NCBI RefSeq assembly: GCF_039655875.1
Contig: NZ_JBBYXK010000002.1
Location: forward strand, 620,001 to 684,000
From: Emcibacter sp. SYSU 3D8
Lineage (GTDB): Bacteria; Pseudomonadota; Alphaproteobacteria; SMXS01
Direction of reading: 5' to 3'
DNA: 64,000 nucleotides
The notes under the pieces are model-generated. The model made no database searches and was not told where the DNA came from. It worked only from the letters and a program-made list of their open reading frames with translations. A program made the position numbers and the translations under genes. How positions within the stretch are numbered: the first letter of the stretch is position 1; the number at the start of each line of letters is the position of its first letter. This document shows, piece by piece, positions 46,615-54,431 of this stretch.

Positions 46615-47523
46615 ATGCCGCCCGGCGGCGCGTTCGTCACCTTCGCAGCCAGCGACGGCGCCGAGCTCCGCTATGCGCTGTGGCCGCGCGAGAGCGCCCG
46701 CGGCACCGTGACCCTGCTGGGCGGTTTCACCGAATTCATCGAGAAGCATTTCGAGACCGTCCAGGACCTGCTGGACCGCGGCTTCGCGGTCGCCGCCATG
46801 GACTGGCGCAGCCAGGGCCTGTCCCAGCGCAGCGTGTCCAACCCCCAGAAGATCCACGCCACCAGCTTCCGCCGCTATGCCGACGACCTGCAGGAGCTTC
46901 AGGAACGAATAGTCGGGCTGGCGTTGCCCGGACCGTATTTCATCCTCGCCCATTCCATGGGCGGCCACATCGCCTTGCGCTACCTGCACAACCGGCCGCC
47001 CGCCATCAGGGGCACAGTGCTGTCGTCACCCATGATCGACATCGCCCTGCCGGCACGGCTGCGCTGGGCCATCGGCGCCATTGTCAACGGCGCGGTCAGC
47101 CTGGGCTTCGATGAGGCCTATGCGCCCGGTGCCCGCGACTACGGCCCGTGGAAGCAGCAATTCGAGGGCAACACGCTCACTTCCGATCCGGTGCGCTTCG
47201 CCGATGCCCATTACTGGATTGCCAGGAACCCCGCACTGGCATCGGGCGGCGGCACCTATGGCTGGCTGAAGGCCGCGCTGCGCTCGATCAGACTGTTCGA
47301 AGACCGGGCCTATCTTGACCTGTTCCGCAGCCCCATCTGCCTGGTGCAGGCCGGCGCCGACAAGGTCGTCTCCAACACAGCCCAGGACCGGTTCGCCGAA
47401 CGGGTACCGGCGTGCGAACTGCACCGCATCGAAGGCGCCCGGCACGAGCTGCTGAAAGAACGCGACGCGCTGCGCAACCAGTTCTGGGTTATCTTCGACG
47501 CGTTCGTGAGCAAACTCCTCTAG
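46615..47523 (+). CDS. Alpha/beta hydrolase, lysophospholipase/monoacylglycerol lipase-like
   Basis: A 302-residue hydrolase of the PldB/serine aminopeptidase S33 group. The nucleophile elbow is AHSMGGH (Ser about 115), Asp lies in VQAGADKVV (about 245) and His in EGARHELLKE (about 273); GGFTEFIEKH forms the oxyanion region. No signal peptide is seen, so it is cytoplasmic or membrane-associated. It probably cleaves lysophospholipids or monoacylglycerols. The start ATG 46615 lies 11 bases after the ABC-F stop. Confidence 0.9.
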   Translation: MPPGGAFVTFAASDGAELRYALWPRESARGTVTLLGGFTEFIEKHFETVQDLLDRGFAVAAMDWRSQGLSQRSVSNPQKIHATSFRRYADDLQELQERIVGLALPGPYFILAHSMGGHIALRYLHNRPPAIRGTVLSSPMIDIALPARLRWAIGAIVNGAVSLGFDEAYAPGARDYGPWKQQFEGNTLTSDPVRFADAHYWIARNPALASGGGTYGWLKAALRSIRLFEDRAYLDLFRSPICLVQAGADKVVSNTAQDRFAERVPACELHRIEGARHELLKERDALRNQFWVIFDAFVSKLL

Positions 47524-47595
47524 GGAGGGCTCACCCATCCCGGGCGGGGGCGCGGACAAGGCATACCGGCATCTGCCGGCGCGGAAGGAACGGAG

Positions 47596-48390
47596 ATGAA
47601 CGAGGCACGGCCGAATCGCAGGTTGCTGAAGCTGTGCGCGGCTGGCGCCGTCGGCATTCTGCTGGGACTGGCGATCACCGTCACACGCATCATCGCGACC
47701 GCGCCGACGCCAGAGGACGAATTGGCGGCCGCGCTCGACAACAACGCCGTCTTCCAGCTCGCTATCCGGCACGACCCATCATTGCGGGACGTATATCTGG
47801 CCCGGCTGAAGACGGCGTACGCGGCCGGCGGCATCGACGCATCCGCGTCGGAGGCCCATGCCATCGGCCAGGAGATCGGCCGCGCCTACTCGCCGATGCT
47901 GCTGGCGACAGCGTCCGATGCCGCGCTGGCCGACTTTCTCGATGTCACCACCGAATACCTGGCCGACGCATATGATTCAGACCCCGATGGTTGTTACGCG
48001 TTTGCCCGCGGGCACGTGGTGAATGGCAACGCGCCGTTGCCGCCGGACATCCGGAATCGGCTCGGGAATGTCATGCTGAACCTGGTTGCGACTGCGACCA
48101 GCGCGCCCGTGACCATGAGCCCCGACGAATGGATGGCGGGCCGGGCCAAGGTCGAGGAAATTCGGGCGTCGCTCGCCCAGGGCGAGGAAGCGGACCGGAT
48201 GTATTTTGGCGGCCATGCCGGCAGGCCGGCGTCCAACGCCGCCGAGCGCAAGGGGACATGCCTGTTCCTTGCGCGGGTCTACCAGAAGCTGGGGCGGACC
48301 GACGCGCCGTTGCGCTACCTGGCGCTGCGCGCCATGTCCGCGCCAAAACCGCGCCCGAAACCGCAGGAGTCCTTCAAGGACAGCGTCTGA
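47596..48390 (+). CDS. Membrane-anchored hypothetical protein
   Basis: A 264-residue protein with one N-terminal membrane anchor (about residues 12-33, CAAGAVGILLGLAITVTRII) preceded by basic residues, so the rest lies in the periplasm. The body is helical (EDELAAALDNNAVFQLAIRHDP, AHAIGQEIGRAY) with a Cys in DGCYAFARG and another in KGTCLFLARVY, a possible disulfide. The C terminus is basic and Pro-rich. GGAACGGAG stands before the ATG. No family recognised, and the neighbours give no clue. Confidence 0.8.
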   Translation: MNEARPNRRLLKLCAAGAVGILLGLAITVTRIIATAPTPEDELAAALDNNAVFQLAIRHDPSLRDVYLARLKTAYAAGGIDASASEAHAIGQEIGRAYSPMLLATASDAALADFLDVTTEYLADAYDSDPDGCYAFARGHVVNGNAPLPPDIRNRLGNVMLNLVATATSAPVTMSPDEWMAGRAKVEEIRASLAQGEEADRMYFGGHAGRPASNAAERKGTCLFLARVYQKLGRTDAPLRYLALRAMSAPKPRPKPQESFKDSV

Positions 48391-48405
48391 AGAAAACGGG
48401 TTGCG

Positions 48406-49209
48406 CTAGCCGTTCAATGCCCTGAGCGCGGCCTCGTGCACCCGGCGGTCGCCGGCGGCGAGGATACGGCCCGCCTGCCACGCCGGCTCGCCTTCCCAGT
48501 TGGTGACGATGCCGCCCGCGGCCTCGACGATGGGGATCAGCGCGTGAATGTCATAAGGCTGCATTTTGGCCTCGACGATCAGGTCGACCAGGCCATGCGC
48601 CATCATGCAATAGGCGTAGCAGTCACCGCCAAAGCGGCGCAGCTTCACCCGCTCCTCGACCCGGCGGAACGCGGGCATGTCGACTTCGGGCTCGAACATG
48701 TCTGGTGTCGTTGAATAGAGCACCGCGTCCTCGAGATTGGCGCAGGGCCTGACCTTCAGCCGGCGATCGCCCAGAAACGCGCCGCTGGGCCCGCCGGTGA
48801 AGCGCTCGCCGGTAATCGGCTGATCCATGATGCCCAGCACCGGGCGCTGATATTCGGCCAGGCCGATCAGCGTGCCCCAGGTGGGAAAGCCGCCGATGAA
48901 CGAGCGTGTGCCGTCGATGGGGTCGAGCACCCAGGTGAAACGCTCGCCCCATTCGGCGCCGTGTTCCTCGCCATACACCGCGTGGCCGGGATAGCGGTCG
49001 GCGATCAGCGCGCGCATGGCCGCCTCGGCGTCGCGGTCGGCGGCGGTTACCGGATCGAAGTCGGCAACGCGCTTGTTGTCGATGGCGCCGGCCGACCGGA
49101 ACAGCGGCCTGATCACCGTGCCGGCGGCATCGGCCAGCACATGCGCAAAGGCGAGCAGCTCGCGCGCTTCGGCATCGCTCAGTCGCTCTTTGCCATCGGT
49201 ATCAACCAC
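48406..49209 (-). CDS. hisN: Histidinol-phosphatase, inositol-monophosphatase family
   Basis: A 267-residue IMPase-fold enzyme. Metal site: DFDPVTAADRDAE (about residue 45), EEHG (about 75), WVLDPIDGTRSFIGGFPTWG (about 92-110) and the Asp in QPYDIHALIPIVEAAGG. The SFIGGFP motif with the following Trp is characteristic of HisN, which performs the penultimate step of histidine synthesis in alphaproteobacteria and actinobacteria. The start is GTG 49209, with AAGGGG 6 bases upstream, rather than the ATG at 49242. Confidence 0.9.
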   Translation of the reverse strand: MVDTDGKERLSDAEARELLAFAHVLADAAGTVIRPLFRSAGAIDNKRVADFDPVTAADRDAEAAMRALIADRYPGHAVYGEEHGAEWGERFTWVLDPIDGTRSFIGGFPTWGTLIGLAEYQRPVLGIMDQPITGERFTGGPSGAFLGDRRLKVRPCANLEDAVLYSTTPDMFEPEVDMPAFRRVEERVKLRRFGGDCYAYCMMAHGLVDLIVEAKMQPYDIHALIPIVEAAGGIVTNWEGEPAWQAGRILAAGDRRVHEAALRALNG

Positions 49210-49279
49210 GGATTTCCCCTTGCGTAGGCTGCATCGCTGCATAGGTTAGGCACTCCAATCCAACAGGGGAAGCATCCAA

Positions 49280-50407
49280 GTGGCCGCCCGCGACTGCGAC
49301 TTTCTGATCATCGGCGCCGGCATCGCCGGAGCAAGCGCCGGCTATTTCCTCAGCCGCCACGGGACCGTGGCGCTGCTGGAGCGGGAAAGCGCGCCCGGCT
49401 ATCACACGACCGGCCGTTCGGCGGCGTTCTATGCGCCATCCTATGGCGGCACCAGCATCCGGCCGCTGACCATTGCCTCGGGCCCGTTCCTGCGCCAGCC
49501 GCCGGAAGGTTTCTCCGATACCAAACCGCTGAGCGAGCGGCGCGCGCTCTACATCGCCCGCCAGGACCAGGTCGCCGAACTCGACGCCTTCGAAGCCGCG
49601 CTCCGGGTGCTGGAGCCCGATATCGTGCGGCTCGGGCCGGCGCAGGCGCGGGCGTTGTGCCCGGTGCTGCGCGAGGATTACGTGGCCTCGGCGCTGCTCG
49701 AGCCGGAATGTTCCGACCTGGACGTCAATGCGGTGCATCAGGGGTTTCTGCGCGGCCTGCGCCAGCGCGGCGGCACCGTTGTCACCGACGCCACCGCCCA
49801 GTCCATTACCCGGGTCGGCGGACAATGGTCCGTCGAGACGCCGTCGGGCACGTGGCGCGCGCCGGTGCTGGTCAATGCGGCCGGCGCCTGGGCCGATCAG
49901 GTGGCGCAGCTGGCGGGCCTCAGGCCCATCGGCATGCGCCCGTTGCGGCGGACCATCATCATCCTGCCGCCGCCGCCGCTGTTCTCGCCGCATTGGCCGG
50001 TGGTGCTGGACATCGGCGACCAGTTCTACTTCAAGCCGGAATCCGGCCGCATCCTTGCCTCTCCGGCCGACGAAACACCCAGCGACCCGGTCGACGCCCA
50101 GCCCGAGGAGCTCGACATCGCCATCGCCATCGACCGCATCCAGCAGGCGGCCGATATCCCGGTCCGGCACGTGGACAACAAATGGGCGGGCCTGCGCACC
50201 TTCTCGCCCGACCGCACGCCCGTTGTCGGCTTCGACGGCAGCGCCCCGGGGTTCTTCTGGTTCGTCGGTCAGGGCGGCTACGGCATCCAGACCGCGCCGA
50301 TGATGGGGCGGCTTGCCGAAAGCCTGATCATCGACCGGAACATGCCCGAGGAACTGGCCGGCTTCGACGTGTCCGCCGCCACCTACGATCCCGACCGTTT
50401 CCGCTGA
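49280..50407 (+). CDS. FAD-dependent amino-acid oxidoreductase (DAO family)
   Basis: A 375-residue flavoprotein. The N-terminal dinucleotide motif GAGIAGASAGYFL (about residues 12-24) is followed by ERESAPGYHTTGRSAAFY, typical of the glycine/D-amino-acid oxidase family. The C-terminal part has WAGLRTFSPDRTPVVGF and FVGQGGYGIQ. It likely oxidises an amine or D-amino acid, passing electrons to oxygen or a quinone. The start is GTG 49280 with AGGGGA upstream. It precedes the quinone oxidoreductase gene by 10 bp, suggesting a two-gene operon. Substrate unassigned. Confidence 0.9.
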   Translation: MAARDCDFLIIGAGIAGASAGYFLSRHGTVALLERESAPGYHTTGRSAAFYAPSYGGTSIRPLTIASGPFLRQPPEGFSDTKPLSERRALYIARQDQVAELDAFEAALRVLEPDIVRLGPAQARALCPVLREDYVASALLEPECSDLDVNAVHQGFLRGLRQRGGTVVTDATAQSITRVGGQWSVETPSGTWRAPVLVNAAGAWADQVAQLAGLRPIGMRPLRRTIIILPPPPLFSPHWPVVLDIGDQFYFKPESGRILASPADETPSDPVDAQPEELDIAIAIDRIQQAADIPVRHVDNKWAGLRTFSPDRTPVVGFDGSAPGFFWFVGQGGYGIQTAPMMGRLAESLIIDRNMPEELAGFDVSAATYDPDRFR

Positions 50408-50417
50408 CGGAGATTTC

Positions 50418-51392
50418 ATGCGCGCCATCATCTGCCGCGAACACGGCGACCTGTCCGTCCTGAAGCTCGAGGACGTGCCCGATCCGGTTGCCGGCCCCGG
50501 ACAGGCGCTGGTGCGGATCCGCGCCTGCGGCATCAACTTCGCCGACAGCATCATGGCGGCGGGCAAGTATCAGAACCAGCCCGAGCTGCCGTTCATTCCC
50601 GGCTCCGAGATCGCCGGCGACGTGGTGGCGCTGGGCGAGGGCGCGGCAGGATGCTCCGTCGGCGACCGGGTGATGGGCCTGCCCGGGCGCGGCGGCTATG
50701 CCGAACTGGTGGCGGTGAATGTCAATCGGCTGACCCGCCTGCCGGAGCATCTGGCCTACGAGCAGGCCGCCAGCTTTGCCGTGACCTACGGCACCAGCCA
50801 CGTGGCGCTCGCCCACCGGGCGCGGCTGAAGCCGGGCGAGACGCTGCTGGTGCACGGCGCAGCCGGCGGCGTGGGCCTGACAGCGGTCGAACTGGGCAGG
50901 ATCATGGGCGCGCGGATCATCGCCACGGCGGGCGGCCCGGACAAGCTGGAGATCGCCCGCGCCGCCGGCGCCCACGAGACCATCGATTACCTGGCCGAGG
51001 ATATCCGCGAGCGGGTGAAGGCGCTGACCGGCGGCCGCGGCGCCGACGTGGTCTATGACCCGGTAGGCGGCGATGTGTTCGACGCCTCGCTGCGCTGCGT
51101 CGCCTTCGAGGGCCGCATCCTGGTGATCGGCTTCGCCGGGGGCCGCGTGCAGCAGATCCCGGCCAACCACGTGATGGTGAAGAACGTCGACATCATCGGC
51201 GTCAACCGACCGGCCTATGACAGCTTCGCACCCGACGTGTCACGCGCCAGTCAGGAGGAACTGCTCGGCTGGCTGGCGGCCGGCAAGATCAGGCCGCTGG
51301 TATCGCGGACTTTCCCGCTGGAGCAGGCCGTCGAAGGACTGAAATCGGTGGTTACCCGCAAGTCCACGGGCAAGGTGGTGATCAGCCCCTGA
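50418..51392 (+). CDS. NADPH:quinone oxidoreductase, MDR superfamily
   Basis: A 324-residue medium-chain dehydrogenase/reductase. The catalytic N-domain holds GPGQALVRIRACGINFAD and FIPGSEIAGDVVALG; the NAD(P) domain has HGAAGGVGLTAVELG (Rossmann AXXGXXG, about residue 145) and ATAGGPDKL. Zinc ligands are absent, as in zeta-crystallin-type quinone oxidoreductases, so it reduces quinones or activated alkenes. It ends KSTGKVVI. It is co-oriented with the FAD oxidase; a link in redox recycling is possible but not shown. Confidence 0.92.
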   Translation: MRAIICREHGDLSVLKLEDVPDPVAGPGQALVRIRACGINFADSIMAAGKYQNQPELPFIPGSEIAGDVVALGEGAAGCSVGDRVMGLPGRGGYAELVAVNVNRLTRLPEHLAYEQAASFAVTYGTSHVALAHRARLKPGETLLVHGAAGGVGLTAVELGRIMGARIIATAGGPDKLEIARAAGAHETIDYLAEDIRERVKALTGGRGADVVYDPVGGDVFDASLRCVAFEGRILVIGFAGGRVQQIPANHVMVKNVDIIGVNRPAYDSFAPDVSRASQEELLGWLAAGKIRPLVSRTFPLEQAVEGLKSVVTRKSTGKVVISP

Positions 51393-51467
51393 AGGCCGGC
51401 CAGACACGGCGGCAGGCCGGGGAGTCCCGCTGTAACCCATTGTTCATGAAACACTTCCCGAATTGCC

Positions 51468-51495
51468 TTGATTCATGGCCGGGGAGTCCTAAAAT
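51468..51495 (+). promoter_or_regulatory. Sigma-70-type promoter of the sRNA candidate
   Basis: TTGATT (51468-51473), 16 bases, TAAAAT (51490-51495). It predicts a start near 51502, exactly at the foot of the first RNA hairpin. Confidence 0.65.
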
Positions 51496-51501
51496 CAGTC
51501 A

Positions 51502-51601
51502 TGTACCTTTGGCCGCGAGTTTCGCGAGAAGGTACTGCCCTTCGTGGGCGTTTCCTCCCTAAACTTGGGCCACTTCAGGCATCTGGAGTGGCTCTTTTTT
51601 T
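51502..51601 (+). ncRNA. Trans-acting sRNA candidate with three hairpins and CCUCCC loop
   Basis: A promoter and a terminator bracket about 100 bases with no open frame. Hairpin 1 (51503-51535) pairs GTACCTT with AAGGTAC and nests CGCGA/TCGCG. Hairpin 2 (51537-51549) is GCCC-TTCGT-GGGC. A single-stranded stretch GTTTCCTCCCTAAACTTG (51550-51567) contains CCTCCC, able to mask Shine-Dalgarno sequences. Hairpin 3 is the terminator. This layout resembles, from memory, the alphaproteobacterial suhB/MmgR sRNA family; membership was not verified. Confidence 0.65.
51569..51601 (+). terminator. Strong intrinsic terminator of the sRNA candidate
   Basis: A 10-bp stem, GCCACTTCAG (51569-51578) with CTGGAGTGGC (51583-51592), has one wobble pair and a GCAT loop, followed by CT and seven T. 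It can stop both the sRNA and read-through from the quinone oxidoreductase gene. Confidence 0.9.
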
Positions 51602-51672
51602 GACCGGCCCGGGCGCGCAAGCGCCGCACCGGCGGTATTGTTCCGGTCCGGGACGATCGTTGAGGGGCCGGC

Positions 51673-52596
51673 TCAGAATGCCTTGAGCAACTCGGTCGGC
51701 AACGCGGCCAGCGCCGCGATCAGCGCACTCATGGCGTCGCGCAGCGGCGTAAAACCCTCGCTGCGGCTCATGGTTGCCTCGTCCATATAGAGCGCGCGGT
51801 TGATCTCGATCTGCAGGGCGTGCCGGCCTTCGCGCGGCATGCCGTAATACCGGGTGTTGAAGCCGCCCGAATAGGGATCGTTGCGCACCACCCGGAAACC
51901 CTGCTCGGTCAGCGCCTGCTGCGCCACCGTCATCACGTCGCCGTGGCAGCTTCTGCCATAGCGGTCTCCCAGGATGATGTCGGGCACCGATCCGCCGCTC
52001 TTGAGCGGCATGTCGCCCCACGAGCCGCCGCAGGACGGCATGGAATGGCAATCGATCAGCACCGCGCAGCCATACTGGGCGCGGGTCCGGTCGAGCAACC
52101 GCGACAATGCCTGGTGATAGGGCTTGTAGACCACCGACACCCGGCGCTCGGCCTCGGCAAAGGGCATGCGCCCGTCATAGATGGCGGTACCGCTCGCCAC
52201 GACGCGGGCGATGGTGCCCAGGCCGGCGGCGACCCGGCCCGACCGGGCGTTGACGTATTCGGGCAGCGGCCCGTCGAACATTTCCGGGTCCAGCTCCCAC
52301 GCTTCCCGGTTCACGTCCAGATAGGCGCGGGCATAGGTCGCCTGGATCAGCGGCACCCCCAGATGGGGCGCGGCGCCGAACAATTCGTCCACGAAGGCGT
52401 CTTCGGATGCGCGCAGGGTGAGGGGATCGAGCCGCGACGACGCGATGAAATCGGCCGGGTAGTGGCGGCCGCTATGCGGCGACGCAAACACCAGCGCCGC
52501 GGTCTGGCGCGCCGGTTCGGTCACCAGGCATGCGGGCGGGCCGGATTCGGTGTCGAGCGCGGCTTGGATGTCGAGTGCGGGTTCGCTGGGGGTCAT
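51673..52596 (-). CDS. N-formylglutamate amidohydrolase family protein
   Basis: About 307 residues (323 if the ATG at 52644 is used). SPHSGRHYPADF (about residue 40 of the shorter form) and CHSMPS (about 180) are the metal and substrate motifs of this family. HutG-type enzymes release glutamate from N-formylglutamate in histidine breakdown; other members act on different N-acyl amino acids. No hut genes are nearby, so the substrate is uncertain. The ATG 52596 begins MTPSEPALDI; neither start has a strong ribosome site. Confidence 0.85.
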   Translation of the reverse strand: MTPSEPALDIQAALDTESGPPACLVTEPARQTAALVFASPHSGRHYPADFIASSRLDPLTLRASEDAFVDELFGAAPHLGVPLIQATYARAYLDVNREAWELDPEMFDGPLPEYVNARSGRVAAGLGTIARVVASGTAIYDGRMPFAEAERRVSVVYKPYHQALSRLLDRTRAQYGCAVLIDCHSMPSCGGSWGDMPLKSGGSVPDIILGDRYGRSCHGDVMTVAQQALTEQGFRVVRNDPYSGGFNTRYYGMPREGRHALQIEINRALYMDEATMSRSEGFTPLRDAMSALIAALAALPTELLKAF

Positions 52597-52726
52597 GGTC
52601 CGATCATCTGGTACCGGATGCACCCTCCGGCAAGGCACTTCCATATGGAATTATGACGGATTCTGGCCGCAGGGCAACCGGGCGCGCGCGAAACGCACAA
52701 GGCGGCGCATTCCGGCAACACAGGTC

Positions 52727-52754
52727 TTGCGCGCACGAAGGTTTTGCTTATAGT
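52727..52754 (+). promoter_or_regulatory. Promoter of tRNA-Val
   Basis: TTGCGC (52727-52732), 16 bases, TATAGT (52749-52754), 16 bases before the mature tRNA 5' end. The -10 box is strong, and the GC-rich stretch between it and the tRNA is typical of stable RNA genes. Confidence 0.65.
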
Positions 52755-52770
52755 CCGCGCCGATCCCGAG

Positions 52771-52845
52771 GGGCGCATAGCTCAGTGGTAGAGCACTACG
52801 TTGACATCGTAGGGGTCGCAAGTTCGAACCTTGCTGCGCCCACCA
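52771..52845 (+). tRNA. tRNA-Val (anticodon GAC)
   Basis: A 75-base tRNA. The acceptor stem GGGCGCA pairs with TGCGCCC, the D-arm is GCTCAGTGGTAGAGC, the anticodon arm CTACG-TTGACAT-CGTAG has anticodon GAC, and the T-arm contains GTTCGAACC. The CCA end is encoded. It reads GUC and GUU valine codons. No integrase or second copy of the tRNA 3' end is seen nearby, so it is not serving as an attachment site here. Confidence 0.97.
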
Positions 52846-52963
52846 TCATCCTCCCGGAAACAATCGAGAACGTCGCTGCCCCCATCGGGGTACAAGCGTC
52901 TTGCGACCCGCAATGGGCGGAATGCCACGTTCCTGACCGTCGGCCATGGCGTGCATCAGCGGA

Positions 52964-53416
52964 TCATTTGGGCGCGAGACCGACCGCTGCGAGAACACGG
53001 TCCAAGGTGCTTTCCTGGCGGCCGACACCCTCGAAATCGCCTCGCAATGCCTTCAACGCATATCGCTCCTTGTTGATCTCATCCGCTGTCCGGAAGCCTA
53101 ATCGGCGGAGGATCGGCACAGGCGGACACCATCCCTGAATAGCGTGCTGAAGGAGGAACGCGGAGACGAGCGCCGGCAGCACAAGCCACCTGCGATCTGA
53201 CACTGCGCCGAGCAGAACCCCGGAAAGGGCCAAAGTTGAAGCGTTCGCTTCGATGGCCCTCTCTATGTCCCATTCCCGATCAAGTTCAGTCAGGCGTTCG
53301 GGAATCTCGTCTTTGTGTGACCGGAAGTACGCAACGCTTTCCCGCGTCGCCTCTGCTATCCGGTCGTTGATTTCTGGTGCGGTGCTAACCTGGACTCGCT
53401 GGCGAGTGCTTCTCAT
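52964..53416 (-). CDS. YgaP-like DUF2892 membrane protein
   Basis: A 150-residue protein: a soluble charged N-terminal region (about 1-55, helical) and a C-terminal DUF2892 hairpin of two helices (about 62-78 and 83-100, LALSGVLLGAVSDRRW, LVSAFLLQHAIQGWCP) followed by PILRRLGFRT and a short tail. DUF2892 is the membrane part of YgaP-type rhodanese proteins and is linked to sulfide or persulfide handling; here no rhodanese domain is attached. GGAGGG precedes the ATG. It is the last of three adjacent minus-strand genes. Confidence 0.78.
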   Translation of the reverse strand: MRSTRQRVQVSTAPEINDRIAEATRESVAYFRSHKDEIPERLTELDREWDIERAIEANASTLALSGVLLGAVSDRRWLVLPALVSAFLLQHAIQGWCPPVPILRRLGFRTADEINKERYALKALRGDFEGVGRQESTLDRVLAAVGLAPK

Positions 53417-53430
53417 CGAACCCTCCTGCT

Positions 53431-53889
53431 CTAAACTGGTCTTCTTGCAGCTGCCCTTCTCAGGAGCCAGCCACCGACGATCATCGCAGCACCCCAGGCC
53501 AGGAATGCGTAGTCCCAGACCGATTGGCCGGCCACCTGATACACATGATGCAGGTTCAGGATGTGATGATCGATTACCCCTTCGACAACATTGAACAGCC
53601 CCCACCCCATTAACATCGATCCCGAGAGCGCCTGTCCGGACCTGGATTCATCCAGGTCTTTCGTCGCCTCCCAGAGCAGCCAGATTCCGATTGCCGTGGC
53701 CATCCAGACGAGTGCGTGAAAAGCGCCGTCCCAGACCATGTTGATCTTCGCACCGATCAGGGTATCAGCCGGAATGCGGGCGGAGAGCATGTTGTGAAAC
53801 TGGAGAAGTTGATGGAACAGGATGCCATCGACAAAGCCGCCCATTCCGATGCCTATCGCGAGACCTGCAGCATGCAATTTCCGCGGCAT
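53431..53889 (-). CDS. DUF2243 membrane protein
   Basis: A 152-residue integral membrane protein with four helices (about 8-25, 50-75, 88-110, 122-145). Histidines are conserved within it: DGILFHQLLQFHN, VWDGAFHAL and VVEGVIDHHILNLHHVYQ, a set well suited to metal or haem binding within the membrane. This is typical of DUF2243, a family without a known function. Its ATG overlaps the stop of the upstream CXXCH gene as TGATG, and the DUF2892 gene follows after 14 bp, so all three are probably one operon. Confidence 0.85.
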   Translation of the reverse strand: MPRKLHAAGLAIGIGMGGFVDGILFHQLLQFHNMLSARIPADTLIGAKINMVWDGAFHALVWMATAIGIWLLWEATKDLDESRSGQALSGSMLMGWGLFNVVEGVIDHHILNLHHVYQVAGQSVWDYAFLAWGAAMIVGGWLLRRAAARRPV

Positions 53890-54101
53890 CAGGAACTCCG
53901 TGCGTAAAGCGCAAATGCAACGACGACGCCGAGTGCAGCCATCGGGGCGGCAACCAGCGCCAGATTGATCAGGAAGTCGCCTTGAAACAGTCGCTCCCTG
54001 ACAGCTTCGGCCGTTTCGCTGTGGCACAGCGTGCACGCGAGCAGCGGGGAGGCAGGAAAAGCCGCCAATCCAACTGTCAGAAGTCCAACGCGCATTGTCA
54101 T
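53889..54101 (-). CDS. Small CXXCH membrane protein
   Basis: A 70-residue protein. The start ATG 54101 has GGAG 5 bases upstream. A signal peptide ends at LLA|CTLCHSETAEAVRERL, leaving a CXXCH motif at the very N terminus of the mature chain, followed by one membrane helix (about 43-66). CXXCH is the attachment site for c-type haem, but a thiol or metal site is also possible because no further haem ligands are visible. It is the first gene of the DUF2243 operon (TGATG overlap). Confidence 0.78.
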   Translation of the reverse strand: MTMRVGLLTVGLAAFPASPLLACTLCHSETAEAVRERLFQGDFLINLALVAAPMAALGVVVAFALYARSS

Positions 54102-54431
54102 GCCAACTCCGTCCGTTGTTGGCATAACAGTCGTTTCGGGCAAATGTTCCGGTCACCAGATGGTGAAATCAAGCCGGTCTTGCGGATCGAAACCGGCGGA
54201 AAGGGCCATATTTTTCGGGTTTCCGATCTGGCGGCACCGGACGGCCTCCAAAAGCTGTTCGCGCCGAGGGGCTGACAGTCAGGGTGCTGTGCGCCGCCCG
54301 GCGATATCGCACGGGCCTTTTGCGGTTTCCCTCAATAAAATCAGCATTGATGATTTACTCTAAAAATGGCGTTGTCTACTGTCCTGTCCAGCAGGCGGAA
54401 CACCGCCGCGCAATTGAGGGGAGATACTCGC
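54102..54431. other. 330-bp divergent intergenic region with imperfect palindrome
   Basis: No gene is seen. The right half is AT-rich. AATCA-G-CA-T-TG-A-TGATT at 54339-54355 is a 17-bp near-palindrome (seven of eight pairs) and could be an operator for the oxidoreductase gene at 54432. No clear sigma-70 promoter was identified. Confidence 0.4.

Noticed and set aside
52771-52860. tRNA-Val as an integration site of a mobile element
   Set aside because: No integrase, no direct repeat of the tRNA 3' end and no change in base composition was found on either side.
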